64,000 nt of DNA from Paracoccus spongiarum (GCF_030732095.1 NZ_JAVAMQ010000001.1:1-64000); one strand, 5' to 3'. Shown: positions 1-10,603, counted from the first letter of the stretch. Notes: generated by a model not told the origin, from the sequence alone. Numbers and translations: made by a program.

Positions 1-384
1 GTAGTTCCACCTGCCCCGTTGCATGCTTTCAGTGTCGTCCATGATCCATCTGGAACGCGGAAGCGGTGATGGTGCGGGGTCGGCAGCTTCGCCCGGAGAC
101 CGGGCTCACCTGTCACGACCGGCGCGCCGACGCCCAGACCGCCAAACCTCTGATCCACCTCGGCGGCTTGGGACCGCAGGCGATCGCCGCGAATGACGCC
201 GTCCGTTTCGGTGTGTCTCTCCAGAGCCGAGCGAGCGTTTGCACGCCGGCGTTACCGAACTCTAAACCTGAGCGGTTGGCCGGCGGTTGCAGATCGTCGC
301 GGGCGGGCAATTCGTGTCTGGTGGCACCTGAACACGATGGTCACGGCATACTCCTTGGGCGCGATCCTGCATTGCGGTCCCGCG
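1..384. other. Non-coding or decayed sequence, no gene supported
   Basis: Open frames exist here on both strands, but none shows a recognisable motif, and their predicted proteins are rich in Arg, Pro and Gly as expected for out-of-frame high-GC DNA. The stretch is probably a decayed part of the same accessory islet as the fragments at 385-1710. I see no promoter, repeat or RNA gene in it. Confidence 0.4.
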
Positions 385-912
385 ATGCCGGACCGGCAGC
401 GCAAGGCCGAGGAAGCAGAAGCGACGGTGTCCGCCGAGCGCGAAGCCGTGGCCGGGGCGCGCGCCCGCCAGCAGCGTTCGGCGGCGCAGGCCGAGGCCGC
501 GATGGCGGCCGAGCGGGCGCTACTGGCCCGGCAGGCCGCCGAACAGGACGCAGTTCTGGCGGCGGCCGAGGCGCTTGGCGCCGGGCTGATCGACCCGGCG
601 CAGGACACCATGACGCTGGCGTCCGCCCCGGAAGATCCGGCCGCCGCGCCGATCCTCGCGCGCCTCCACCGCGCGCCCGCCGGCTGGCAGCGGTTCAAGG
701 CCGCCCTGACCCCCGGCTGGCAGCGGATGCGCCAGGCCGCGCGGCACGAGGCAGAGGCCTCGCTCGCTGCCGAAAAGGCGCAGGTAGCCCGCGACCGGGC
801 CGAGATCGACACTGTCCGGACGATGCTCTCGGCGGTGGCGCGACACCTGACGCCTAACGCCGCGCCGCTGCAAACGGCGCGCGAGCAGGTGGAGCGGGTC
901 TTAGCCCGCTGA
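385..912 (+). CDS. Hypothetical coiled-coil protein, possibly a relaxase C-terminal fragment
   Basis: The frame is open from 193, but the part before the ATG at 385 does not look like protein, so I start at 385 (about 175 aa). The first third is a heptad-like Ala/Glu/Arg coiled coil with repeated AEAAMAAER-type stretches. A short segment with an LIDPAQD motif follows, then a second helical region. Alternating coiled coils of this kind occur at the C-terminus of plasmid mobilisation (Mob/Pre-type) proteins of Alphaproteobacteria, but no catalytic relaxase motif is present, so this would be at most a tail fragment. Its neighbours also look broken. The function is unknown and the Mob link is inference. 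Confidence 0.4.
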   Translation: MPDRQRKAEEAEATVSAEREAVAGARARQQRSAAQAEAAMAAERALLARQAAEQDAVLAAAEALGAGLIDPAQDTMTLASAPEDPAAAPILARLHRAPAGWQRFKAALTPGWQRMRQAARHEAEASLAAEKAQVARDRAEIDTVRTMLSAVARHLTPNAAPLQTAREQVERVLAR

Positions 913-1020
913 CGGGTGATCCAGAACCGCGACGCCCGCCGCGAGCGTCCAGGCCAGACGCGCGACTGATCGCGGCGGGCGGGGCCGCGACGGGGGCGCG
1001 AAGGGGCGGTTTCCCTTTCC

Positions 1021-1231
1021 GGCAGGCTGACCGACGGGCGGTTGCTTGTGGTCGAATACCAGGGCGCCGAACGCGCCACCAACGAGGACACCCGCAACAA
1101 GACCCAGATCTGCGATCTGTTGGGCCAGGACCTCGGGCCAGTTCCATGCAACGGTCGAGCAGCCGAAGCACGGCATGGGCATGGCCGAGCAGATGCGGGC
1201 GACCCTCGCGAGGGCAGCACAGACCGCCTAG
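1021..1231 (+). pseudogene. Remnant of a restriction/helicase-type C-terminus, frameshifted
   Basis: In one frame the sequence reads LTDGRLLVVEYQGAERA followed by TNEDTRNKTQICDLLGQ. This resembles the C-terminal 'DGR-LLVVEYKG ... DTREK ... LW' pattern of type III restriction/DEAD-box helicase proteins. Around 1131 the similarity appears to pass to another frame, which continues VEQPKHGMGMAEQMRATLA and stops at 1231. The upstream frame has a stop near 967. The reading is therefore a short, frameshifted relic. The family assignment comes from memory of the motif and is tentative. Confidence 0.35.
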
Positions 1232-1428
1232 CAGGGGGTCCAACCCAAATTTCTTTCGTTCAATATCAATGATATGGAAGAAATATTCCGGATCCGCTGC
1301 CGTTTCGTTATCGGGCGGAAAGCAACGTTACAACCTCTTGTCCGGGCGCCAGATGGTCCGGCGCCAGCAAGGAGGTCCTCTCGCGCCAGCAGATCGAGCA
1401 GGCCGTCGCCCAGGCGGTCCTGACTTGG

Positions 1429-1710
1429 TTGCCGACGCTGGACGATGCGGCGCTGACCGACTTCATCGCCGGCATCGAGGCTGCGGCCCCCGCCGCCGTC
1501 GCCCGCAAGATCGAGCGCCATCCCCTCCGCCCCGCCGCAGTCGCGCCAATCATCGCGAACCAGCGCGCCGATTCCGAAGCCCGGAAAGAGGCCGAACGCG
1601 CCGACGCCGCCCGCGCGAAGGAAGCGCGCGAACGCGAGCTGCTGGCCAAGCTGATCGCCAAGCATGGTGCCGCAGCCACCGAGAAGGCGCCCAAGGCCAC
1701 CGCCGCCTGA
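1429..1710 (+). CDS. Hypothetical small charged protein, start uncertain
   Basis: The protein ends in an Ala/Lys/Glu-rich helix (AEKAPK-type tail) after a segment LDDAALTDFIAGIE. The frame is open back to 1273 with protein-like sequence (for example SRQQIEQAVAQAVLTW just upstream of 1429), but no ATG or GTG lies in that extension. The first conventional start is TTG at 1429. Either the gene uses a rare start upstream or it lost its 5' end. It is followed after 47 nt by a strong terminator, which suggests it is or was a transcribed 3' gene. I do not recognise the family. Confidence 0.4.
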   Translation: MPTLDDAALTDFIAGIEAAAPAAVARKIERHPLRPAAVAPIIANQRADSEARKEAERADAARAKEARERELLAKLIAKHGAAATEKAPKATAA

Positions 1711-1757
1711 CGCGCGGGGCTGCCAGGCCCGCTCCCTCTGTCCGTGTCCGAACAAGC

Positions 1758-1789
1758 GCCCTGCCTCCTGGCAGGGCATTTTACTTTTC
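1758..1789 (+). terminator. Rho-independent terminator
   Basis: GCCCTGCC-TCCT-GGCAGGGC forms a perfect 8-bp stem (1758-1765 with 1770-1777), followed by the T-rich run ATTTTACTTTTC. It closes the small gene ending at 1710. Confidence 0.8.
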
Positions 1790-2006
1790 GCGATCACTCT
1801 GCCATACGACGATGGTCAAAAGCCCGCCGGCTGAATCGTCCTGATGCCGACCGACCGCAGCGCATCGCTGCATCACTAATTCGGCTACCCTATCGTTTCA
1901 GCATCAGTGTGCATCAGCTCAGGACGCTGATACTGACGCAACCCGTTGAAAAATCGTGCCCGATCCTGCCTCTGACAGGCAGCCCGGAAATCGCGCAACC
2001 CCTTGA

Positions 2007-3497
<1,491 letters not shown>

Positions 3498-3742
3498 TCA
3501 TGGCGAGGCGGATTTGTCCAGCCCGGTGACCGCATTTCCGGTCCCCGGACGATGCCGCCCCGCCCGGCCGATCCGCACCCCCGGGGCCGTGCGACCGACC
3601 GGGCCGTTGCGGCAATGTCACGATACCGCAAGGTCAGGATAACCTTATTAAGCATAACGCTGCGTAGCAGATTGATTCACATCGGGCGGGGGCTAATCTG
3701 CCCGCATGGGGAGCGCTGTCCCCGACTGGGAGGTTGAAACAC

Positions 3743-4933
3743 ATGAAATTCACGATGACCGGCGCCGCGATGCTGCTGATCAGCACCGCCCCGGTGCTGG
3801 CAGGCGGGATCGAGCGCGGCAACCAGATGCTGGGCGTCCTGTTCGAGCAGGGCAATTACGCCGAACTCAGCTTTGGCCATGTCAAGCCGACGGTCGAGGG
3901 GACAGAGCTTGACCTGCTGACCCCGATCGGGGTGCTGCCGGGCGGCACGCCGATCGGCAACGTGGCCTCCAGCTACAACCAGATCGGCCTGGCCTACAAG
4001 CATCAGTTCAACGAGAACTGGTCGGCGGCGGTCATCCTGGACCAACCCTTCGGCGCCGATCTGCTGTATCCGACGCCCGAAGGCGCGGCCGGCGCCACCT
4101 CGCGCCTGGGCGGCACCCTGGTCGATGTCGAATCGACGCATCTGACCGGCCTCGTGCGCTATGCCATGCCGCAGAACGGCTTTGGCGTGCATGGCGGCAT
4201 CCGGGTCGCCCGCGCCAAGGGCGAGGTCGGGTTGTCGGGCCTCGCCTATGGCGCGGTCAGCGGATACAACGTGCAGCTTGATACCAACACCGCTGCAGGC
4301 TGGGTCGCCGGCGCCTCGTGGGAACGCCCCGAGATCGCCGCGCGGGTCGCGCTGACCTTCAATTCGGAAATCGAGCATGATTTCGACACCGTCGAAACCG
4401 GCCCGCTGATCGATCCAGACGGCGCAGGCCCGCTGCCGGCGCTGCCGCTGCTGGCGGGCACCTCGACCACCACGGTCAACACGCCGAAATCGGTCAACCT
4501 GGAATTCCAGACCGGGGTCGCCCCCGACACGCTGGTCTTCGGCTCGATCCGCTGGGTGGACTGGAGTTCCTTCGAGGTGAACCCCGAACGCTTCGTCGCG
4601 GTCACCGGCGGCGGCCTGGTCGAGCTTGAGGACACGACGACCTACATGATCGGCGTCGGGCGCAAGTTTACCGACAACTGGTCGGGCGCGGCCTCGTTCA
4701 CCTTCGAGAAGGCGGGCGACGACCTGGTGTCGCCGCTGGCGCCGACCAATGGCCGCAAGGGCATCACGCTGGCCGCGATCTACACGACCGGCAACATGAA
4801 GATCACCACCGGCATCAACTATTCGAAGCTGGGCGATGCGACGCCCGAGACCGGCACCCCCGATGTCGCCCGCGCCAGCATGCGCGACAACAGCCTGTGG
4901 GGCATCGGCGTGAAGGTCGGCTACAGCTTCTGA
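3743..4933 (+). CDS. FadL/OMPP1-family outer-membrane transport protein
   Basis: A beta-barrel protein of the FadL/TodX family that takes hydrophobic substrates such as long-chain fatty acids across the outer membrane. A signal peptide is clear: MKFTMTGAAMLL... ending in APVLA before GG (residues 1-20). The mature part shows alternating amphipathic strands and ends in GYSF, with the C-terminal aromatic residue recognised by the BAM machinery. Length is 396 aa. An in-frame TTG lies 9 nt upstream, but ATG 3743 follows GGGAGG at 3728-3733 with good spacing. The gene stands alone and is closed by a strong terminator at 4957. The exact substrate cannot be read from the sequence. Confidence 0.88.
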   Translation: MKFTMTGAAMLLISTAPVLAGGIERGNQMLGVLFEQGNYAELSFGHVKPTVEGTELDLLTPIGVLPGGTPIGNVASSYNQIGLAYKHQFNENWSAAVILDQPFGADLLYPTPEGAAGATSRLGGTLVDVESTHLTGLVRYAMPQNGFGVHGGIRVARAKGEVGLSGLAYGAVSGYNVQLDTNTAAGWVAGASWERPEIAARVALTFNSEIEHDFDTVETGPLIDPDGAGPLPALPLLAGTSTTTVNTPKSVNLEFQTGVAPDTLVFGSIRWVDWSSFEVNPERFVAVTGGGLVELEDTTTYMIGVGRKFTDNWSGAASFTFEKAGDDLVSPLAPTNGRKGITLAAIYTTGNMKITTGINYSKLGDATPETGTPDVARASMRDNSLWGIGVKVGYSF

Positions 4934-4956
4934 GACGCGCCTTGCCGCACGCCTTC

Positions 4957-4985
4957 GGGCCCCGCCTTGCCGGGCGGGGCCCTTT
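4957..4985 (+). terminator. Rho-independent terminator of the FadL-type gene
   Basis: A 10-bp perfect stem, GGGCCCCGCC (4957-4966) with GGCGGGGCCC (4973-4982), has a 6-nt loop and a short TTT tail. It lies 24 nt after the stop codon. Confidence 0.8.
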
Positions 4986-5070
4986 GCCGTTCGCATCCCC
5001 GCCGCCCGCGCCGGGGCTTCCCTCTGCCTCGCGGGCGCATTAGCTATGCGGGCAGCAAGATGAGGCCCCG

Positions 5071-5952
5071 ATGATCTATTCCAGCGGCAGCGATTGGCGG
5101 CAGGCCCCGAACCGGCGGGTGGTGCTGTTCGGCATGTCGGGGCTGGGCAAGACGCATCTGTCCAACCTGCTGCGCGGCACCGGGGCGTGGTTCCACTATT
5201 CGGTCGATTACCGCATCGGCACCCGCTACATGGGCGAGTTCATCGCCGACAACTTCAAGCGCGAGGCGATGAAGGTGCCATTCCTGCGCGATCTTCTGCT
5301 GTCGGACAGCGTCTATATCGGCAGCAACATCACCTTCGACAATCTCGCGCCCCTGTCGACCTATCTGGGCAAGCCCGGCAGCCCCAGCCGGGGCGGACTG
5401 CCCTTCGACGATTACTGCCTGCGCCAGAACCAGCACCGCCGGGCCGAGATCGCCTCGCTGCTGGACACGCGGCATTTCATGGATCGGGCGGTGGATATCT
5501 ATGGCATCCCGCATTTCGTCTGCGACAGCGGCGGCTCGATCTGCGAGGTGGTCGATCCCGAGGACCCGGACGATCCGGTTCTGGCGGCGCTGTCGCGCGA
5601 CCTGCTGATGGTCTGGATCAAGGGCTCGGACGCCCATACCGCCGAACTGGTGCGCCGTTTCGACCGGGCGCCGAAGCCGATGTATTACCAGCCGCAATTC
5701 CTGGAACGCGCCTGGATCGCCTATCGGGTCGAGAACGGCTTGCAGGGCGACGAGGTCAATCCCGACGACTTCATCCGCTGGACCTATGCCCGCGCGCTGG
5801 CGCATCGCCAGCCGCGCTATGCGGCGATGGCGCGGCGCGGCGTGACCGTCACCGCCGAAGAGGTCGCCGCCATCCGCGCCCCCGAGGATTTCACCGACCT
5901 GATCGCCCGTGCCATCGACCGCAAGGACCTGTCCGAATGCCCATCACCCTGA
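5071..5952 (+). CDS. P-loop ATPase-like protein next to metA
   Basis: The 293-aa protein carries a Walker A motif, GMSGLGKT, at about residues 22-29, right after a short beta strand (RVVVLF). The rest is soluble with no membrane segment or signal peptide. I do not recognise a defined enzymatic family; it resembles uncharacterised ATPases of Rhodobacteraceae. Its 3' end overlaps metA by 16 nt, and metA, ppk2 and the TPM gene follow with overlaps, so the four are probably one operon. The operon suggests a link to methionine or nucleotide-phosphate metabolism, but this is inference only. Confidence 0.75.
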   Translation: MIYSSGSDWRQAPNRRVVLFGMSGLGKTHLSNLLRGTGAWFHYSVDYRIGTRYMGEFIADNFKREAMKVPFLRDLLLSDSVYIGSNITFDNLAPLSTYLGKPGSPSRGGLPFDDYCLRQNQHRRAEIASLLDTRHFMDRAVDIYGIPHFVCDSGGSICEVVDPEDPDDPVLAALSRDLLMVWIKGSDAHTAELVRRFDRAPKPMYYQPQFLERAWIAYRVENGLQGDEVNPDDFIRWTYARALAHRQPRYAAMARRGVTVTAEEVAAIRAPEDFTDLIARAIDRKDLSECPSP

Positions 5953-6863
5953 ACGAGAACCTGCCCGCCTACCGCATCCTGTCGGATGAGGGCGTGATGG
6001 TGATGTCGCCGGGGCGCGCGGCGATGCAGGACATCCGGCCGCTGCGGATCGGGCTGCTGAACCTGATGCCCAAGAAGATCCAGACCGAGAACCAGTTCGC
6101 CCGGCTGATCGGCGCGACACCGCTGCAGATCGACTTCCAGCTGATCCGCATGTCGGACCACGAAAGCCGCAACACCGCCGCCGACCACATGGAAAGCTTC
6201 TACCGCCCCTTCCGCGAGGTCGAGGCCAGCGGCGAGAAGTTCGACGGGCTGGTAATCACTGGCGCGCCCATCGAGCACCTGCCCTTCGAGGCGGTCACCT
6301 ACTGGGACGAATTGACCCGGGTCTTCGACTGGACGCAAAGCCATGTCCATTCGACCTTCGGCGTCTGCTGGGGCGGCATGGCGATGGCGTGGTATTTCCA
6401 CGGCCTGGAAAAGCATTTGCTGGACCACAAGGCTTTCGGCTGTTTCCGGCACCGCAACCTGGCCCCGGCCTCGCCCTATCTGCGCGGCTTTTCCGATGAC
6501 GTGCTGGTGCCGGTCAGCCGCTGGACCGAGGTGCGCCAGCCCGATCTGGATGCCCGCCCGGACCTGACCACGCTGCTGGCCAGCGACGAGGTGGGCCCCT
6601 GCCTCGTCGAGGATCAGGGCCACAGGGCCTTGTATATCTTCAATCATCTGGAATACGACCGCGACACGCTGAAGGATGAATACGACCGTGACGTGGCGGC
6701 CGGCAAGCCGATCAACGTGCCCCGCAACTACTATCCCGGCGACGATCCGGCCCAGCCCCCCGCGAACCGCTGGCGCAGCCATGCCCATCTGCTTTACGGT
6801 AACTGGATCAACGAGATCTACCAGACAACCTGGTATGACATGGCCAAGATAGGAACGGCGTGA
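5937..6863 (+). CDS. metA: Homoserine O-acetyltransferase (MetA type)
   Basis: Activates homoserine for methionine synthesis by acylating its hydroxyl group. The 308-aa protein has the MetA fold landmarks: nucleophile Cys144 in FGVCWGG, and His237 and Glu239 in NHLEYD. Residue Glu113 in [10 protein letters not shown] corresponds to the position that separates acetyl-CoA users (Glu) from succinyl-CoA users (Gly) in characterised MetA proteins. I therefore call an acetyltransferase despite the common 'succinyltransferase' label. The start is the ATG overlapping the ATPase gene by 16 nt. The 3' end overlaps ppk2 by one base (TGATG). I saw no SAM riboswitch upstream. Confidence 0.93.
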   Translation: MPITLNENLPAYRILSDEGVMVMSPGRAAMQDIRPLRIGLLNLMPKKIQTENQFARLIGATPLQIDFQLIRMSDHESRNTAADHMESFYRPFREVEASGEKFDGLVITGAPIEHLPFEAVTYWDELTRVFDWTQSHVHSTFGVCWGGMAMAWYFHGLEKHLLDHKAFGCFRHRNLAPASPYLRGFSDDVLVPVSRWTEVRQPDLDARPDLTTLLASDEVGPCLVEDQGHRALYIFNHLEYDRDTLKDEYDRDVAAGKPINVPRNYYPGDDPAQPPANRWRSHAHLLYGNWINEIYQTTWYDMAKIGTA

Positions 6864-7756
6864 TGGCGAAGGACAAGCCTGTGGTGCCCGAACTGCCGCT
6901 GGTCGGGCGGATCACGGACTATCTGGAAGGCGACGCCCCGAAAGAGGTCCGCAAGGCGATCGCGGGGGCCGGCAAGAAGGACGTGCTGGACCCCGCCTAT
7001 CCCTACCGCACCGAGATGAGCAGCAGCGATTACGACGCGCATCACGCGCGGCTGCAATTGCAGCTGGTGCGGATGATGCATGACGTGGTCGCCACCGGCA
7101 AGCGCGTGGTGGTGCTGTTCGAGGGCCGCGACGCCGCCGGCAAGGGCGGCACCATCGAACGGATGCGCGAGAACCTGAACCCGCGCAACTGCTATATCGT
7201 GGCGCTGCCCAAGCCCACCGAACGCGAGGCCGGGCAATGGTATTTCCAGCGCTATGTCGACTGGCTGCCTGCCGCCGGAGAGATCGCGCTGTTCGACCGC
7301 AGCTGGTACAACCGCGGCGTGGTCGAACGGGTGTTCGGCTTTTCCTCGGACCAGCAGCGCCATGCCTTCTTCCGCCAGCTGCCGGGGTTCGAACAGACAC
7401 TGGTCGATGACGGGATCGTGCTGGTCAAGCTGTGGCTGAATGTCGGTCGCGCCGAACAGCTGAAACGGTTCATCGACCGCGAACAGGACCCGCTGAAGCA
7501 GTGGAAGCTGTCCTCGATCGACGTGGACGGGCTGGCCAGGTGGGACGACTACACCGACGCCATCCGCGACACGTTGAACCTGTCGCATTCGCCCATCGCG
7601 CCCTGGACGGTGATCCGCTCTGACGACAAGCGCCGGGCGCGGATCGCGGCGATGCAGACGGTGCTGAACGCCATCGACTATGCGGGCCGCGACGCCGATG
7701 CCATCGGCGCCGTCGATCCGCTGATCGCCGGCGGCCCTGCGATGCTGGATCGGTGA
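6863..7756 (+). CDS. ppk2: Polyphosphate kinase 2
   Basis: Family 2 polyphosphate kinases transfer phosphate between polyphosphate and nucleotides, often making NTPs from polyphosphate. The 297-aa protein carries the Walker [11 protein letters not shown] (residues 88-97), a Walker B-type DRSWYNR and the lid region with conserved basic residues. It is a one-domain PPK2. A GTG lies one codon upstream, but the ATG at 6863 gives the typical one-base TGATG overlap with metA. The nucleotide preference (GDP or ADP) cannot be read from sequence. Coupling to metA suggests co-expression rather than a shared pathway. Confidence 0.93.
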   Translation: MAKDKPVVPELPLVGRITDYLEGDAPKEVRKAIAGAGKKDVLDPAYPYRTEMSSSDYDAHHARLQLQLVRMMHDVVATGKRVVVLFEGRDAAGKGGTIERMRENLNPRNCYIVALPKPTEREAGQWYFQRYVDWLPAAGEIALFDRSWYNRGVVERVFGFSSDQQRHAFFRQLPGFEQTLVDDGIVLVKLWLNVGRAEQLKRFIDREQDPLKQWKLSSIDVDGLARWDDYTDAIRDTLNLSHSPIAPWTVIRSDDKRRARIAAMQTVLNAIDYAGRDADAIGAVDPLIAGGPAMLDR

Positions 7757-8598
7757 TCCGGGCGGCGCTGATCTGGCTGGCGCTGGCGCTGCCGCTGGCG
7801 GCGCAGGACCTGCCGGACTGGCAGCATACCAGCATCAACGACATGGCGGGCCTGCTGGCGCCCGAGGATGTGCAGCGGCTGGACAGTGCGCTGATCGCGC
7901 TGTTCGAGGCCACCGATATCGAGGGCACGGTGGTCACCCTGCCCGACCGCGCCCGCTTTGGCGGCAACGACGGGCTGGAGCCTTTCGCCACCCGGCTGTT
8001 CAACCGCTGGGGCGTCGGCGACCGGCGCCGCAATGACGGCTTCATGGTTCTGGTGCTGGCGGCCGATCGCGAGGTCCGGATCGAACTGGGCGCAGGCTAT
8101 CCGGCGGCGGCCGATGCGGTCGCGCGCGACATCATCGACCGCGACATGCTGCCCGACTTCCGCGCCGGGCGCCTGTCGCAGGGCATCCGCAAGGGCACCG
8201 AGGCGGTGATCGCCCGCATCGCCCGGCCGGCCGCCGAGGGACGCGGCCCTGACGCCCCCCGCGGCAATCTGGTCGGCCGCATCCTGCCCTATCTGGTCTT
8301 CGGCTTCTTCGGCTTCGTCGCCGCGAAGATCGGCGCCGGCATCGTCGGCCGCATCCGGCACGGCCGCCGCCCCTGCCCCAATTGCGGCGGCCGCGGGCTG
8401 GTCGAGGAGATCGCGCCCCTCGACGCCACCGACGCCGAGGGCCGGCCCCTGGCGCGCCAGTCGGTCTGGACCCGCTGTCCGGCCTGCGGCTGGAGCCGGC
8501 ACGAGACCCGCGACGCGCCGCAGCGCAGCCGGCGCACGCGCGGGGGCGGCTTCGGCGGCGGACGATCCTCGGGCGGCGGCGCCTCGGGGCGCTGGTAG
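7753..8598 (+). CDS. TPM-domain membrane protein with zinc ribbon
   Basis: The 281-aa protein starts with a hydrophobic signal ([15 protein letters not shown]). A TPM domain follows at about residues 20-150 ([16 protein letters not shown] ... LGAGYPAAA), of the YgcG/TPM_phosphatase type. Then come one membrane helix ([23 protein letters not shown]), a [14 protein letters not shown] zinc-ribbon pair and a Gly/Ser-rich tail [13 protein letters not shown]. The GTG start overlaps the ppk2 stop by 4 nt. The role is poorly understood; relatives have been linked to membrane-protein or envelope maintenance. Confidence 0.8.
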   Translation: MIRAALIWLALALPLAAQDLPDWQHTSINDMAGLLAPEDVQRLDSALIALFEATDIEGTVVTLPDRARFGGNDGLEPFATRLFNRWGVGDRRRNDGFMVLVLAADREVRIELGAGYPAAADAVARDIIDRDMLPDFRAGRLSQGIRKGTEAVIARIARPAAEGRGPDAPRGNLVGRILPYLVFGFFGFVAAKIGAGIVGRIRHGRRPCPNCGGRGLVEEIAPLDATDAEGRPLARQSVWTRCPACGWSRHETRDAPQRSRRTRGGGFGGGRSSGGGASGRW

Positions 8599-8648
8599 GT
8601 GGGGCCACGGGGTGGCACAAGGACAACGAACGGAGTGAGGAGACACCG

Positions 8649-9392
8649 ATGGATCTGTCACATGCACGCGCCATCGTCACCGGCGGCGCCTCGGGGCTGG
8701 GCGCTGCCACGGCACGGCATTTCCGCGACCGCGGCGCCGAGGTCGTCGTGCTGGATCGCGACGCCGCCGGCGAGGATGCCGTCGCGGCTTTCGGCGCGGC
8801 CTTCGCGCAGGCCGATGTCACCGACGAGGACAGCGTGGCCGCGGCCATCGCCCGCGCGGTCGACCTGATGGGCGGCATCGATGTCTGCGTGAACTGCGCC
8901 GGCATCGCGACCGGCGAAAAGACCGTCGGCCGCGACGGGCCGCACAGCCTGTCGGGCTTTCGCCGGACCGTCGAGATCAACCTGATCGGCAGCTTCAACG
9001 TGCTGCGGCTGGCGGCGGCCGAGATGGCGCGCAACCAGCGCGAGGACAACGGGGTGATCGTCAACACCGCCTCGATCGCGGCCTATGACGGGCAGAAGGG
9101 CCAGGCGGCCTATGCCGCGTCGAAGGCCGGCATCGCCGGAATGACGCTGCCCGTCGCGCGTGACCTGGCAAGCCTCGGCGTGCGGGTCTGCGCCATCGCG
9201 CCGGGCATCTTTGCCACGCCGATGCTGCGCGGCCTGCCGCAGGAGGTGCAGGACGGGCTGGCCGCCGAGGTCACCTTTCCCAGGCGGCTCGGCGATCCGG
9301 CCGAATTCGCGCGGATGGCCGCGACCATCGTCGAGAACGGCTATCTGAACGGCGAGGTGATCCGGCTGGACGGCGCGCTGCGGATGCGCTGA
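8649..9392 (+). CDS. SDR-family dehydrogenase, 3-hydroxyacyl-CoA dehydrogenase type II-like
   Basis: Classical short-chain dehydrogenase of 247 aa: cofactor motif TGGASGLG (about residues 11-18), the NCAG motif, Ser in NTASIAAYDGQKG and the YAASK catalytic pair. The sequence around the cofactor loop (VLDRDAA) and the C-terminal LNGEVIRLDGALRMR resemble the HSD17B10/3-hydroxyacyl-CoA dehydrogenase II group, which acts on branched short acyl-CoAs with NAD+. The frame is open upstream, but ATG 8649 follows a GAGTGAGGAG ribosome site. It lies 50 nt after the TPM gene and probably shares the transcript. The substrate is inferred. Confidence 0.85.
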   Translation: MDLSHARAIVTGGASGLGAATARHFRDRGAEVVVLDRDAAGEDAVAAFGAAFAQADVTDEDSVAAAIARAVDLMGGIDVCVNCAGIATGEKTVGRDGPHSLSGFRRTVEINLIGSFNVLRLAAAEMARNQREDNGVIVNTASIAAYDGQKGQAAYAASKAGIAGMTLPVARDLASLGVRVCAIAPGIFATPMLRGLPQEVQDGLAAEVTFPRRLGDPAEFARMAATIVENGYLNGEVIRLDGALRMR

Positions 9393-9459
9393 GCGCCGCC
9401 TCACGGGGGCTGTCACGGCGCCGCGATCCCCTTGCGCGGCCCCGGGCGGGCGGCTAGCC

Positions 9460-9467
9460 TTTGCAAA
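9460..9467. promoter_or_regulatory. TTTGCAAA palindrome upstream of the binding-protein gene
   Basis: A perfect TTTGCAAA palindrome lies 28 nt before the start of the polyamine-type binding-protein gene. The same core occurs twice ahead of the ScfR/RamB-type regulator gene at 50805. This is a single copy only, so function is uncertain. Confidence 0.35.
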
Positions 9468-9495
9468 AAGAACGTCAACAGGAAGGCCGGATTCC

Positions 9496-10536
9496 ATGCG
9501 CTTACTGACCACCACCATCCTTGCCACGGCGCTGGCGGCGCCGGTGTTTGCTGCCGATCCCGAACTGACCGTCTTCGACTGGGCGGGCTTCGAGGAGCCC
9601 TCGATCTTCCAGGGTTATATCGACAAGCATGGCGACAGCCCGACCTATGCATTCTATGGCGATGACGACGAGGCGTTCCAGAAGGTCGCCTCGGGCTTCA
9701 AGGCCGATGTCGTCCATCCCTGCAGCCAGATGGTCAGCAAGTACCGCGACGCCGGCCTGATCGAGCCGTGGGATACCTCGAAGATCCCCAATTTCGACAA
9801 GATCGACCCGAAATTCCTGGAATCCGAGGTGTTCAGCGATGACGAGGGCGTCTGGTACATCCCCACCGACTGGGGCGCGACGGCCATCGCCTACAACCCC
9901 GAGACGGTGACGGAAGAGGATGTGTCGACGCTGCAGGTCTTTGTCGATCCGAAATTCCAGGGCCGCATTTCGCTGCCCGACAGTTCCGACGATGTCTGGG
10001 CGCTGGCCTATCTGGCCACCGGCGTCACCGACTGGACCGAGATCACCGACGAGCAGTTCGCCGCCGCCGCCGACTGGCTGCGGCAGGCGCATCAGAACGT
10101 CGCGGCCTATTGGGCCGACCCGTCCGAGCAGGCGCAGCTGATGGCATCTGGCGCGGTCGACATCGCATGGTCGTGGAATGACGGGGTGACCTATCTGCGC
10201 GCCGACAACTATCCGGTGGCGTTCCAGCGGGCGCCGAAGGAAGGATCATCGACGTTCTTCTGCGGCTATGTCAACCTGAAGGACGGGCCGGGCAGCGAGG
10301 AGAAGGCCTATGATTTCATCAATGCCTGGCTGGAACCTTCGGCCGGCAAGGCGCTGCTGGACGCGATCGGCTACGGCCACAGCTCGACCGAGGCGATGGC
10401 GACCATCAAGGACGAGCCGGCGGTCGCCGAGGGGCTGAGCGAGACCGGCGCCCCGATCCTGGCGCAGACGCCCAACTCGCCCGAGCAGCGCGAGCGCCAG
10501 CTGGCCGAGTTCGAGAAGATCAAGGCCGGGTTCTGA
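9496..10536 (+). CDS. Periplasmic substrate-binding protein, spermidine/putrescine type
   Basis: The 346-aa protein has a clean signal peptide (MRLLTTTILATALAAPVFA) and a type II periplasmic binding fold of the PotD/PotF group. Typical features are LTVFDWAGFEEPSIFQGYIDK near the N-terminus, the YIPTDWGATAIAYN region and repeated Trp/Asp ligand-site residues (SSDDVW, AWSWNDG). It should capture a polyamine or related cation for an ABC transporter. No permease or ATPase gene flanks it: the SDR gene precedes it and a Rieske gene on the other strand follows. It is therefore an orphan binding protein that must use a transporter encoded elsewhere. A TTTGCAAA site lies just upstream. Confidence 0.87.
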   Translation: MRLLTTTILATALAAPVFAADPELTVFDWAGFEEPSIFQGYIDKHGDSPTYAFYGDDDEAFQKVASGFKADVVHPCSQMVSKYRDAGLIEPWDTSKIPNFDKIDPKFLESEVFSDDEGVWYIPTDWGATAIAYNPETVTEEDVSTLQVFVDPKFQGRISLPDSSDDVWALAYLATGVTDWTEITDEQFAAAADWLRQAHQNVAAYWADPSEQAQLMASGAVDIAWSWNDGVTYLRADNYPVAFQRAPKEGSSTFFCGYVNLKDGPGSEEKAYDFINAWLEPSAGKALLDAIGYGHSSTEAMATIKDEPAVAEGLSETGAPILAQTPNSPEQRERQLAEFEKIKAGF

Positions 10537-10549
10537 CGAACCCGGCGGT

Positions 10550-10603
10550 GGCCGGGGGGCTGTCTGCCCCCCGGACCCCCCGAGGATATTTCGACCAAGG
10601 CAA
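10550..10603. repeat. Dispersed intergenic repeat with GC hairpin, copy 1
   Basis: A hairpin CCGGGGGGC (10552-10560)/GCCCCCCGG (10566-10574) is followed by GACCCCCCGAGGATATTT and a CGACCAAGGCAA end. A near-identical element in the opposite orientation lies at 60580-60632. The element sits between convergent genes and could act as a terminator. Confidence 0.75.

Noticed and set aside
1146..1844. 232-codon open frame on the plus strand
   Set aside because: It overlaps the better-looking frame ending at 1710, runs through the terminator at 1758 and encodes an Arg/Pro-rich sequence without motifs.
4986..5070. SAM riboswitch ahead of the metA operon
   Set aside because: Alphaproteobacterial metA genes often have SAM-II elements, but I could not find the conserved loop sequences or a pseudoknot here.
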